Shown here piece by piece: positions 23,291-33,544 of a stretch of DNA of 64,000 nt. The notes under the pieces were generated by a model that was not told where the DNA came from, searched no databases, and saw only the letters and a program-made list of their open reading frames with translations. This DNA comes from Pochonia chlamydosporia 170. Taxonomy: Eukaryota > Ascomycota > Sordariomycetes > Hypocreales > Clavicipitaceae. A program made the position numbers and the translations under genes. The stretch spans positions 1 through 64,000 of the forward strand of contig NC_035792.1 in assembly GCF_001653235.2 (NCBI RefSeq), written 5' to 3'. Every line of letters begins with the position of its first letter. Position 1 is the stretch's first letter.

Positions 23291-26057
23291 CATGTTTGCT
23301 TGACTGAGGCAGCATTTATTTGACAATAGCATATTGTGCTTGCTTTGAATGAGCGACCTGATCTTGACATGGTCTTATTGAGTATTGACCCTACTCTCGA
23401 CACGATACCATTCCCGTTGACAGCTCTCTGGTTCATGAAAGTCTCATATCGCCGTCTCATACGAGCTGTCACATCCGGGTCAGTGCGCAGACCTCCAGGT
23501 ACACGTGCCGGGTGGATCGATGTTTGAAGACTTCTCTTCACAGAAGAAGAGTATCCGTGGGGCATGCTTCGAGAAATTCGGCATGTCGATCGAGAATCTC
23601 TTCAAGGTATAAGTCCCGCTGCACGTCGGGAAAGTAGAACTAATACGGACTGTTGTTGCGATGTGTCGAGAAGACTCTGCGCAACATGAAGCAGTTATCC
23701 CGGTTTCGTCAAGAATGATCCCGCCGCCAACTTCTTATAAATTGTATGACAGCAAGGAATTCCCAGCTGCCAGGATACAGTACAGGCTTCGTTACAATTT
23801 CCGATAGGTTCTGGCCAAGGGCAGGACCTGCTAGGTATGGCCTTTAGAGCGCGGCGATGCTCTCTGGCGACAAGCTTAAGTCCTGCCTGGGACATTACAA
23901 TACGCAACTCCCCCAGGTATTCCGATCCAGGTCCTGAGTACACCCTTCCGGTTAACACTTCGTCCTGTGAGCAGTTATCGATGAAGTCTCGCTCCTGATC
24001 AGCTAACATGCCCTCTATCGCTTCAACAAGCCCGTACAGGTGACTTGTGCCATTCAGCAGGTAGCTCTTGACGTTGTTGTTGCTTGCCTCCGTGCCAGAA
24101 GTCACTCGAACCCCGAAATTGCGGTATTTCTTGATGAAGCAGTGAGCCCATTGCGAAGCTATGGGCAGATAGGCATTGTAAAGATATATCAGAATGGCCT
24201 GCTGGTCATTGAACTCTTCGCATAAGCGCACCCAGGCCTTCTCGTAATCTTCCTTGGCCTCTGCAAAGACTACATACTTCCACAATTCAAGGACTCCTCG
24301 ATAGTTATGTGACACAGGCGACATCGGGTTGGCCTGGGCAGAAAGGGGGCCACCGTGCTTCCCTATATCGAGAACAGCTGCCTTATCCGTCGAAGTCAGT
24401 GCTACTTGCAACTGGCCATTGTCGGAGCCGCTGAATCCATCATCGTCGTCTTCCTCCTTTTTATCCTTCCACCTTCGCTTGGCATTAAGAAGAACGTTCG
24501 AGTTAATATGGTGGATGCAAACCTGTTGTTGGCTGCCTGGATACTGGTTATCAAGGGCCACCTTCATCTGCTTATCATAGTCCGTAATAATCACATCGGG
24601 CGACAGAATCTCGTGCCTGTCCATCAGTTGTCTAACTCCTTCAGCAAGGAACTGGAAACCTTCGCGTCTCTCGTTGTCTATCAAGCCAAAAGCGGCATTA
24701 TAGACCGATTTGAGGCAGGTCTGCCCCGTGACCTGAAAGAGAGGTAATTTGAAACGGTTTGTATTGTAGGTGTTGTCAAAGCTCATTATTTCCGGATAGC
24801 GTTTCCACATTCGTAGACCGTATGGGAAGGTCCATATCAGACCAAGAAGACGATCAGGCTCTGCCGCTGACCATTTGACAACGTACGGTATGTTTCTCTC
24901 ATCGAAGAGCTTAATTAAGGCGGCTGTTGGGTTTAAACCGTTGAGCTTCTCGCAGCGCAAAATTGCCCTTGCGTTGTATATGTCCTTCTTCGTATAGACT
25001 GTGTCGGGGTGTTTTTCTTTGACTATGCCACGTACGTCGCGAGCTCGTATCCCGACACGTCGACTTGTCGCTTCAATCGTTATTTTGACAGAGTTAGTAA
25101 GCCTGCGGTGAACCGGATGAGCTGAGACGCTTATATTCGAGTCGTGGTTGTGTAGGCTGTGTTCAGGATCGGCAAACTTCCGCAATGTCCACATATAACC
25201 GTTCTGTGCCAGCGCTTCCGCAATGACCTTCCACTTGCAACCACACTTGCGGGACCGTTTGCGACGAAGGCCCACACCCCGAGATGGTCGAGGTTCGCCA
25301 TACCGATCGCACTGAAATAGATATCGGGTCTTCTGCACCCGACTTCCGGAACCATTGTGTCTAACAACACCAAATCCGTTTTCTTTGCGAACTTATTCAC
25401 TTGCGCTTGAAGAGTATCGATCGATATGGCAGCAAGACCGGGGACTGGTGGGTTTGGGATAGGCACAGGTTGACTTTGACTGCTAGATTCCGTATCAGAG
25501 CAGCCGCTAGATTCTTCGTGCCCTTCCCCGACACGGCTTGGCAGTGTCATCTCGGACGTGGGCAAAGCCGATGGTGAAGGTGACGGTTCTGAACAAATCC
25601 CTCGCGAACCGAATCTTTGACAGTGTTTAAACAACACAGCAGCCAGTGAGGAGTCAGTTTTTGCTTGCTCCCAGGCAAATTCCAAGGCAGACTGAAATTG
25701 GGCATTGGTTCCTGAACACTTGCTGCCTTCTGTTACCTTTTCTTGCTCTCGGAGACGTCGTCTTTCAAACTTGTCTGGGTCTGGAATCGCTGGCGTAAAT
25801 ATTCGTCGAGTTCCGGAGCCTCGGAAACAGTCTTCCAAGGAGATTCGGGACTGCCCCAATTCCCAATAGGGTTCATCAATTCCGCGGTTGCCGTGTGGTT
25901 TGGGAAGGCTACTAAAGAAGTTATCTGGCCAAGTTGCAAAAAGATTATACAGCGCATTGTCGTCTCCAGCGCCGTAATGGACCTCGGGGTCGAATTCAGC
26001 TGGCGATTCCCCATATCTATGGCTTGGATGAAGGTTGGGCAGCAACGTTGAGGACAT
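23245..26057 (-). pseudogene. MULE (Hop-like) transposase, frameshifted
   Basis: From ATG 26057 leftwards the protein has a Ser/Pro-rich N-terminus, then a FAR1-type zinc region (RKRSRKCGCKWKVIAEALAQ, HSLHNHD). The MULE transposase core follows: YPEIMSFDNTYNTNRFKLPL, VIITDYDKQMKVALDNQYPG, QQVCIHHINSNVL. A SWIM-type finger (CTVSWQLGIPCCHTIYKKL) closes it. Fusarium Hop is the known relative. The frame slips once at a T-run at 25379-25382: one missing base turns AKKNGFGVV into AKKTDLVLL, separating residues 1-230 from the rest. After FLTKPG (23695) at least two more shifts or stops precede the C-terminal remnant (DPDVTARMRRRYETFMNQRA) ending at 23245. Terminal inverted repeats were not found. 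Confidence 0.8.
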
Positions 26058-26114
26058 TGCTCTCGTCACAATCGAGTTTCGTAGAGGAGCTATGCCACTG
26101 GCTGGTAGGAATAA

Positions 26115-26932
26115 CTATAAGTACTTAATTGTTTGATATATCATCGAAGTGCTACATGTTACGTCTACTATCCTGAGTAGCCACCCCTTGGAATGAGTGG
26201 TTACCAGATTTGGAACATCAGCCACGCAGCGTCCGTAACGCGGCGTCCGCAGCAAAGTGGTTCGGCGCGCATAGTCTTTGCCCTCGTTAAATGTCCACAG
26301 GAAAGTGCCATTCTGAAGATATCCAACCATAAAGCCAGTCTCATCAAAATTTCAGACATCTCACGCTTGATATGATAGTCGCTAAGGGTCTTTGACCACG
26401 CGCGGAAGAACTTCTCGATAGAGGCGCGATCCTGCATCGCCTTCCTCTTTGTGTCTCTCGTTGTCGACTTCCGCTGATGAAAGTGCTGTTTGTGACGCTT
26501 GACAAACCGCTGCGCTCAGGTCCGCGAGACTGACCTCTCTTCTCCTTTGACCCGCAGAATTGCGTTTGCGTGATGTTGAAGGGCGCGAAGTTTGATAAGA
26601 TGTCCTTGAGTGATGCGGCGATGGGCCTAGCACAAAATCTCTCTCTCCTCCGCCGGCTGGAACAGGCTACGGTTACCTCCATTTTCTGACTTCGGGTGAC
26701 AGCCTTGGAGACGCGACCACAGTCTCTTATAGGGAACAGACAGTGCCTTCGAGGCTTTCGTGATAGATGGATAAAAAGCTCGAAACAGCTCCATCGCGGC
26801 GACGGTCCGCTCCTCTAGATTCGAGTCGCATTTGCGTTGGAACTTAGGCAAGTTAGTTTGGGGATCAATCCATCTTTCTACAGCGGACTGAGCACTATCA
26901 TGCAAGTCCGGCACTAAAGAACTCGTGGACAT
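26115..26932 (-). pseudogene. pogo/Fot-like transposase remnant (pogo-B)
   Basis: ATG 26932 starts a frame with a psq-type helix-turn-helix (FRAFYPSITKASKALSVPYK, RLWSRLQGCHPKSENG). A TAG at 26627-26629 follows ILC, and a TGA interrupts the CENPB-type HTH just before AQRFVKRHKQHFHQ. After MSEI the frame shifts to NFDETGFMVGYLQNG, which contains the first catalytic Asp of the DDE domain. The sequence ends near 26115, so most of the catalytic domain is missing. Both stops fit C-to-T change on one strand or the other (CAG to TAG, TGG to TGA). At 27150-27185 a GTGTCCAACTTTGGGCACGG block may be part of its terminal repeat; I could not confirm a partner. Confidence 0.65.
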
Positions 26933-27244
26933 GGTCTAGGTGGTGGTGATGATATCGGCACCTTTCGACAATGGAACCCGCATGTGCCCCCGGTGGGTCT
27001 TTGGCTTTTGGTATTGAATTAGGGGGGGTGATTGAGTCAGCTACAGAAGACATGCAACAAAACAAAGATACTTCAGTTGATGTGGTGATGGCCACGAAAC
27101 TAGATGTATCTTGTTTAAGTTTCCCAATCATCGTGTATTTTCCTAATCAGCGTGCCCCCCGTGTCCAACTTTGGGCACGGGGCACCGGTCGGTTTTGAGA
27201 CCCCCAAGTAGAGCCAATTAGAATGCAGAATTTTCCTTCTAAAG
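26933..27244. other. 5' flank of pogo-B
   Basis: No gene. Contains the possible terminal-repeat block (CCCCGTGTCCAACTTTGGG and its vicinity) noted for pogo-B. Confidence 0.35.
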
Positions 27245-27371
27245 TACGATAGTAAAGTTACTATTATACTTCACCTCTGAAAACTGTACTTCGTAGTATA
27301 CTTAGAAGTAAAGATAATAGTATCATAGTAGACAGAATAGTAGGATAACATAGTACAATAGACAAGTCTGA
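27245..27371 (+). repeat. 127-bp dispersed repeat, copy 1
   Basis: Runs from TACGATAGTAAAGTTACTA to ACAATAGACAAGTCTGA and matches 53651-53778 over its length with a few small indels. Contains short palindromes (TATACTTCGTAGTATA-type). It is AT-rich and has no coding capacity. Likely a MITE or LTR fragment. Confidence 0.65.
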
Positions 27372-27463
27372 AACAGAATTGAGAATGCGCGTAGAGGTGC
27401 CGGAATCCTGATTGCACCTTTCCACCATCAACCTCCACAACTGCACCCATCAAAGTCTTGAAT

Positions 27464-28059
27464 TTAATTTTCCCTCCCGGATGACTCAGGCAAGGGGAAC
27501 CAAGTAGGATTAGCTGACTGCAGATCAAAGGAACCCGAGAGCTTCTTCGCGCCATAATTCTCAACCTTTACCTTGTCATTCTCGTTCGTGATATGAATCT
27601 GCTGCCTCGTGGAGGGCGAATTGTCGCTTTCCTGATAGTTCTGTGGGCGAAGCGTGATTCCAGACTGTGCACCCTGGAAGACCGTAACAGGCAGGTCATA
27701 CGTGTCAGGCATGTGGTGCATGCCCAGGTTGAAGTACAGCACAATGTCCTCCTGGTCGAGAGACTCGCCGTCGAAGAACTTGTTGAAGTCAACAAGCTTA
27801 GGTGTAATAGGGTGCGCAGAAACTGGCTCCGTGTCTTTGCGCTGGACTGCATACAGCTGGTGTGTCGCCCAGTTGACTTGGTTCGGGAACCGGGTCGAAT
27901 TCTCAACCGTAAGATGGATGCTTGAGCCAGTTGAAGGGTAGATGCGGAAACCGGGATACTCGCCAAACTTGTTTGGCTTATCCTTGTTCACAACGGAGTA
28001 CTGCGCGGCTGCATTCGGAGCCCAGTTGATCTTGCCCTGATCCTCGTTGGTGACGAAGC
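27464..28059 (-). pseudogene. Copper amine oxidase, C-terminal third only
   Basis: The minus strand encodes TGFVTNEDQGKINWAPNAAA, the linker to YPGFRIYPSTG, then NFNKFFDGESLDQEDIVLYF-type text (printed here as VDFNKFFDGESLDQEDIVLY) and NLGMHHMPDTYDLPVTVFQG, close to the C-terminal domain of fungal primary amine oxidases. The MHHxPxTxDxPV block supplies a copper-ligand region. These peroxisomal or secreted enzymes oxidise primary amines using copper and topaquinone. The frame is clean to a natural stop (LPESSGREN). It begins exactly at the inverted repeat of the adjacent 620-bp element, so the first two thirds, including the cofactor Tyr, are absent. Confidence 0.8.
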
Positions 28060-28679
28060 CAGTGCTGTATAGCCACGCTATGAAACTGAAACTCACCCCA
28101 GTTTCAGTTTCATGAAACCGGGCGCCTGTATAGTTTCAGTTTCATATGAAACAGTTTCTAGTTTCAGTCCTCCTGGTGGGCAAAAAGCTGGCGGGCTACT
28201 ATATCCTCGATTGCTGGAGTATAGTGCCGCAAAGAAGCTTATTCTGATGTTCAAATTCGCTTGCCGCCTTTCTTGCTCTCCTCGGCTGTTCCCCTCTCTT
28301 TGTTTATTTGGCTCGCGAAACTCATTGAAGGTTTGTTACGTGCATGCAGGCCTTCAGTCCGCTTGAGAGTCATTTCGGACGAATGGCGGCCCCACAGGCT
28401 CTCCGCTAGAGCTGAGGAAGTGGCGGAGTGGGTTCAAGAAACACTAATCTGCTCTCTTGTGGCCTAGAAACTGTCGAAAACGATAAATTATTGACTGACA
28501 GTAGTTTCTGGCCAAATTGTAGGTATTTGGTTAAAGAAATTTGCTGGTTCAAGGCTCAAATGTAGGGCGAAAGGCTCTTTTATATGAAACATATGAAACC
28601 GACTGAAACATATGAAACTGTTCAAGTTGCAGTTTCATATGAAACTGTATGAAACTACACGCGTGGCTAGACAGCACTG
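28060..28679. mobile_element. hAT-type MITE, 620 bp
   Basis: Inverted ends CAGTGCTGTATAGCCACGC (28060) and CAGTGCTGTCTAGCCACGC (complement, ending 28679) differ at one base. Subterminal regions are packed with TGAAACTGAAAC and GTTTCATATGAAAC, motifs also crowding the ends of hAT-C, so it may be mobilised by that family. No transposase is encoded. The 8-bp flanks (GACGAAGC, GCTAGGTC) do not match: the left flank is amine-oxidase sequence and the right flank is bZIP-A copy 3, so a rearrangement happened at or after insertion. Confidence 0.75.
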
Positions 28680-29140
28680 GCTAGGTCCACTGACCTGCTG
28701 ATATGTCCAGGGACCAGGAAGTGCCGATACCGCAGGACCGGGAAACTGGGGGTGCCTTTCGACATGGTATAACTCATGGAACGGTGTCCACGACATGACG
28801 GCATTTTTAAATGTTAGACAAGTTCGAAGGTAGACAATCTCAGCGGCCAATGCTTGGTTTTGCGAGGACAATTCTTTTACCACTTGGTCACTGGCAGTCT
28901 GTGATTCCAGCTCTCTGACCGCGAATTCAAGTTGTGCGATGTATTGCTTGGTTCTCTGTCGAGCCGCGCGCTGGGCTATTCGATCATGAGTTCGTTTGCG
29001 TTCTAACTTATCCGGAGTTAATGTAGCGGTCTGGCGAGATCCTTGCGGACGATTAGCAACGAATGAGCCTTGCACAAGTTTACTTATACAAAAATCAGGG
29101 CGAGCCCAAAAACATTGTTAATGAGTTGCAAATTCTCACT
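28680..29140 (-). pseudogene. bZIP-A copy 3, truncated both sides
   Basis: The minus strand repeats the bZIP-A protein from the intron through RTHDRIAQRAARQRTKQY, the zipper and PGPWTYQQVSGPS, where the 620-bp MITE cuts it. On its 5' side the shared intron sequence runs to 29140, where hAT-D sequence begins, so exon 1 is lost. The surviving frame is open. It preserves the empty target site for the solo LTR in copy 2. Confidence 0.7.
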
Positions 29141-29490
29141 CAGTGTGGTAAATAATATAAACAATACGTATATTGGCAATATGGACCCCCTCGCAATATT
29201 ATTGTATTGTCAAGCGGCGCATATTGTATTACGCAATATGCCATTGGTCCATATTGTATTGTATTGCCAAGAATCCAACATATTGGCAATATGACAGTAT
29301 ATCCCGTATAGCACGTGACCATTAAGGATATAATTCAACTGTCGTAACTAACTACAACATAGTGCTTTGAAACTCTGATATCCCAAACCATGACTTCAAA
29401 CACTCTAATGCTTCAACTACATCACTCCCCATGCGATTTCGACGATCTGTAATGGTTATCTTTGCCCCAGAGAAGAGCCTTTCAGGCTCG
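29141..29490 (-). mobile_element. hAT-D 3' end, inverted truncated copy
   Basis: Begins at inverted-repeat end CAGTGTGGTAAATAATATAA and matches the complement of about 35569-35918 at roughly 95% identity by eye, including the codons for EPERLFSGAKIT. It stops at the undetermined base 29491. With the full copy at right it places inverted hAT-D 3' ends on both sides of the 29.1-35.9 kb segment. Confidence 0.8.
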
Positions 29491-29491
29491 N
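29491..29491. other. Single undetermined base at a junction
   Basis: One N lies exactly between hAT-D sequence (left) and Helitron-unit coding sequence (right). It may mark an uncertain assembly join. Confidence 0.9.
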
Positions 29492-30801
29492 CCCAAATCA
29501 TTTTGCGCAGCCCGAATTACGTCTGCCGAGATTCGGATGCCGATACCCGCAAGCGCCATACTCTCTCCCTCGCGCACTTCCAAGCGTCCCAAAACCCCCA
29601 ACGAAGACCCACGAATTTCTCTCGAGCCCGGATTTACCTGCGCCGTGGCCTGTTCGTCCCCGTCGCGCACGCGCCTGAACGCCCGAAATAGGTCCCCCGG
29701 CCTAGCAACGGCTTTGCTTGCGAAGCCGTCTCTCGGCCTTCTGACCTTGGTCCGCCGGCGGTTCCTGTCCGTCCTGACTTGTTTGCCACCCGTATGTACC
29801 ACATTCTGCCGATTGCAGCGCCCCACACCTAAACCACTCTCTTCAACGCTTCCTAGTTGTCGCTCTTCCGTTCGTACCATCAGCCCGAACTTGTCGAAGC
29901 CAAAACCGGCTGGCAGATCTGTGACAGCCAACTTGCTGAGAGACAGCGCGATTCCTTCGCGATCCTTCTTCTTGACATATGGATCTTTATGAGACCAAGC
30001 TTTCAGATTTACTAAATCATCCGGATCAATAGGGTCGACCGATTGCTTGACTTTGCGTCGCCCAATTTGCTCAGCTCGTCTGTGAATCAACCTGTTCAAC
30101 TTCACTACAGCTTCATCCCAGTCGCTCACCTGACGGGCCGCTGTGCAGAGTTTTTTGCAGAAATCTTCTCCCCTATGCGCCCACTGGTAATATTGAACCT
30201 TGTCTCCGCCCCAGATGCGCCTCACCGTCCTCAAACGCGCCAGATTCCCGTGTCCTTCCCGCAGGCGCCCTTCAGTGCGGTCTCGAACCCAGTCACCGCC
30301 ATCCCAAGGACTCCGGCTTTCTATCTCCTCCCGCGAAAGCTGATCGCCGCCTGACTGTTGCTGTCCACTTCGTACCATCAGCCCGAATTTATCGAAACCA
30401 AACCCGGCCGGCAAGTCTCTGGCAGCCAGATTGCTGAAAACTAGACTGATTCTCTCACGGTCATTTTTCTTGACGTATGGATCCTTATGAGACCAGGCCC
30501 TTAAGTTTATCAAATCATCCGATTCGATAGGGTTGACCGAGTACTTAATTGGCCGTCGTCCAAGCTGCTGGGATCGTCTGTGAAGCAACATGTTTAACTT
30601 CACTACAGCTTCTTCCCAATCGCTCACCTTGCGAGCCGCTGCGCAGAGTTTGTTGCAGAAATTGATCCCACTATACGCCCACTGGTAATACTGAACCTTG
30701 TCTACGCCCCAGATACGGCTCACCGTCTTCAGGGCCTCGACACTTCTAGATTCGTCACCCTGACCTCTCATCACTCGGCTGTTCTGCAGCGCGCCTGGCA
30801 T
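29492..30801 (-). CDS. Helitron unit 1, N-terminal protein with a duplicated module (3' truncated)
   Basis: ATG 30801 opens a 439-codon frame that runs without a stop into the junction at 29491. Residues about 28-150 and 195-315 are two copies of one module: RIWGVDKVQYYQWAYSG / RIWGGDKVQYYQWAHRG at the start, RAWSHKDPYVKKNDRE / KAWSHKDPYVKKKDRE in the middle, DLPAGFGFDKFGLMVR at the end of both. The C-terminal end has ALAGIGIRISADVIRAAQND, the same short motif as TLAGLGIRTYADVYNAALND in the unit-2 Helitron protein, and this is what ties the gene to Helitrons. I do not recognise the duplicated module. The Rep and helicase regions are missing because the sequence is cut at the junction. It is transcribed divergently from the 31793 gene. 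Confidence 0.6.
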
Positions 30802-31792
30802 TTTCCCCGACCCGTCGAATCTTCACTATCTCTGTTGTGGACGTGATTCTATTATTCCCAAAGCTATAACCTTGGGATCTCTGCATCTCCTCTATACCGC
30901 GCAAAACTCCATCTCGGCTCCTGCGCTGACGCCGTCCAGATTATACCACCCCCATTCGATCTGACCTCTCTCTCAATATCGGCCACACCACCAATTCCCC
31001 AGACCGCACCTGCCTTCCCGCACCTCTTCCCGCACCACCTCCCTTCCTCACGTAGACACGATACCTCCACATACAAACCGTGTCCTCCACCCACGAAATA
31101 CTACCGACTTCGTGGACAGATGACCCGGCCAACCCCTGATGCCTTACTGGCAGATGACCAGGCCAACCCCCGACACTTCACCAGCAGATGACCCGTCGGA
31201 CCGTGATAACTCGTGTGCAGCATGGCCCGGCCAGTCCCTGACAGCAATGATGACCGACTATCCACACCACCACATGCCACAATCTTCAGAATCACCGTCC
31301 AAATGACCAGACTATGCACAGCAAGAGACACGGGAACTATCCCAAGGCTAGACAGCACGCCGAAGACACTTGACCAACAAGACCCCTACGTATCACACCC
31401 CAATCTTCAAAATTACCAGCCAGATGACTAAATCCACATAGCCTTCAGTTACTAAAAAGAGAAGAAGGGGGGCGGGGGGGCGGCTGATATGGTTTTGCTT
31501 TTTCCGACATTGCTTTTTCGCGACGACAACGAGCAAACATTACCCTGCCGACCATTTGGGATTTGTCGCTTAAAGCGGCTAGCATTGTGAAGCATGTCTG
31601 TATTTTCTATGATTCCATCAGCTCTGCTCTGTAACAAAAAAAGCCATGGACCATTTCTCACTACACATGTGATAGCATTCAGAGCTGAAAGCGCGATGAC
31701 ACGTAGGCGCTCACATGCCCTGAGCCTTTGCCTGGCGCGTAGAGTCTGCCTGGCCGGCCCTGGATAACAGGCCGTAGTAAAACATCTATTCC
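30802..31792. promoter_or_regulatory. Divergent intergenic region of Helitron unit 1
   Basis: About 1 kb between two head-to-head starts. It is C/T-rich on the plus strand, as in many fungal promoters, and includes imperfect direct repeats of a GATGACC(A/C)GGCCAACCCC-type block around 31118-31200. No gene is recognised within it. A shared or bidirectional promoter is an inference from gene orientation. Confidence 0.4.
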
Positions 31793-32933
31793 ATGCAGAA
31801 CTATTCCCCTATAAGAACCAGCCATGCGACCTACGGCCCAGGGCCGGTTTTCACGGACTCATTCCAAATCTCCTTCAACATGTCTCGACAACCAACATTC
31901 ACGAGTATAATTCACTTACGGGATTTCGTCGATGCCATTACTCATGACCCGACTCGAGAAAATACTCCAAACTACGTCGAGATCCAGACAGATCTCAACA
32001 TCTTCGAGGAAGACGGTTTCCATGATCCTAATATCGCCACCGACCCCATTCGCACCCGCATCCATACTTATCTAACGCAAGAACAACAAGAACTCTACCT
32101 TCCTGGCGCTTTCTTCTACGCCGACGGCCGCTTCTCCACGACTCTGTCGATGGACGGCACTCTGGAGATTAGCACGCAGACGCTGAGCTTGATGAGGCAC
32201 GTCTGGCCGAACATTCGCCCTAGCTCTGGCTGACAGCCTTAGACACCCAGGGAATATCGCCGACTCCGTCCAGTATGACCAGCACTTGCCAGAGCAATGG
32301 TGCCCGATGGTGACCGTCATCGGCTTCGTGCCGCCCCGTACTGACAACTCGCTTGACCCTTCCGAGCCCCGTCACTTCACAGTCGAAACATCTGTCTACG
32401 ACGCATCCAAGGCAGCCCCAGCTCACTTCTCCGTAGTCTGCTTCTTGGAAGACACTAAGCGTTGGAAGAAAGTCAAAACGCCAGCACCGGGAGCTCTCCT
32501 CACCGTCACCGCGAAGATTGCTGGCCGTACCAGGGACACCAACCTCCTGGCCCTCCGAGTCCTCGACCTGGCTTACTTGCCAAGACCTGCCTCTGCGCCA
32601 ACACCCACCCCGACCGATACTCCACCTTCGAAGCGATCAGACCGCTGGCGTGGCCGGGTGCCATCCACTCCTTCGAAGAGACCACGCATATCGGACCGTG
32701 CCATCGAAGCCGCAAACCCCTCTGATAGAAATACAACTCTGCCAGACGCCTCATCAGGCGCACTGGTTTTCCCGCACTCAAAGCTTACTACAGAACCCAT
32801 ATCCGTCCCGACTTCTCCGTCCACCACTGCTGGTCCTGAAGAGTCCTCCTCAACCCCGGGCCTGCCCCTGGCATCCGACGGCGGAGCTCGGCCACGTCGC
32901 AATCGTCATCCCCCAAGGAATGTGTTGACGTAG
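31793..32933 (+). CDS. Helitron companion protein 1, unrecognised family
   Basis: The first frame (ATG 31793, or ATG 31879 giving MSRQPTFTSIIHLRDFVDAI) runs to about LSLMRH near 32200. The second frame, from about 32243 to 32933, carries HLPEQWCPMVTVIGFVPP, FTVETSVYDASKAAPAHFSV, GALLTVTAKIAGRT and LLALRVLDLAYLP. A Ser/Thr/Pro-rich linker and the basic end RRNRHPPRNVLT follow. The link is an intron or a frameshift near 32201-32250: a GGCTGAC branch and TTAG or CCAG acceptors exist but no donor restores phase cleanly, so this copy may be broken. It is related to the 39713 gene by the KIAG core, PMVxxIxxxG and the R-x-R-H-P-P-R tail. Alternating beta-rich text would suit an OB-fold, like the RPA-type proteins of plant Helitrons, but that is a guess. 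Confidence 0.55.
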
Positions 32934-33544
32934 AGTAGACATAAGTAAATTGGATACAGTCGTCAAAAATTGGGAACAGTGACATCGACGGAAGACAGCA
33001 GTACAGGGACAATGAACTGAGCACTTCAGCAGCCCCTCGACATGGTAATTCGAGGCGAACTGGGCACGTAGCGATGATTGAGACAATAATGTGAGAATAT
33101 AAACTACTAAATGGAATCTGACTAAATGATTTGCTTCCCCTTCTTTGCTGTGTATCCTCAGATACAGACGCGGAGTGGTAAAGACGTCGGAAGAGAATTG
33201 TCCCGTTCTCAGATGATCTTTTGACTAGACGTTTCAGCGTATCGGCTGTCTAACTTTTAGTTTCTTTACGGCATCCCTGGCTCGACAAGTCCTAAACCCC
33301 CGCACTGGAGTCGGCCACTAAAAGCTCCCGCCCCAACTTCTGAGTCTGCTATTGCGTTGAGAGATCCACCCCGTATATAAACTTCCTTTATATAAACTTT
33401 TCACATAAACTTTTCACAAACCACCAGATCAAGTCAACCTTTCGTTCCTCAAGGCTCTTTTGGGCAAACCGCTTGCGGTTGGTCTCCTGTTTGCTGTTCT
33501 CATGCACGATTCTGGCGAAAATATGCCTGGTGCATCCTGCGACA
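32934..33544. other. Region between companion 1 and hAT-D transposase
   Basis: No gene. Contains TATA-like repeats (GTATATAAAC at about 33374, TTATATAAAC at 33391) upstream of the hAT-D start and the 18-bp block at 33441-33458 shared with 41587. A CAGTG-type left end for hAT-D was not found. Confidence 0.4.
33441..33458 (+). repeat. 18-bp block shared by both Helitron units, copy 1
   Basis: TTCGTTCCTCAAGGCTCT, identical at 41587-41604. Each copy lies about 470-510 bp past the stop codon of a companion gene. It may be a remnant of the Helitron end. Confidence 0.5.

Noticed and set aside
23695..26057. Programmed frameshift in the MULE
   Set aside because: The T-run (A-run on the coding strand) is short, and further lesions downstream show general decay.
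29462..29992. Plus-strand 176-codon frame
   Set aside because: It is the reverse shadow of the Helitron unit-1 protein, with Arg/Pro/Ser-rich composition typical of a shadow.
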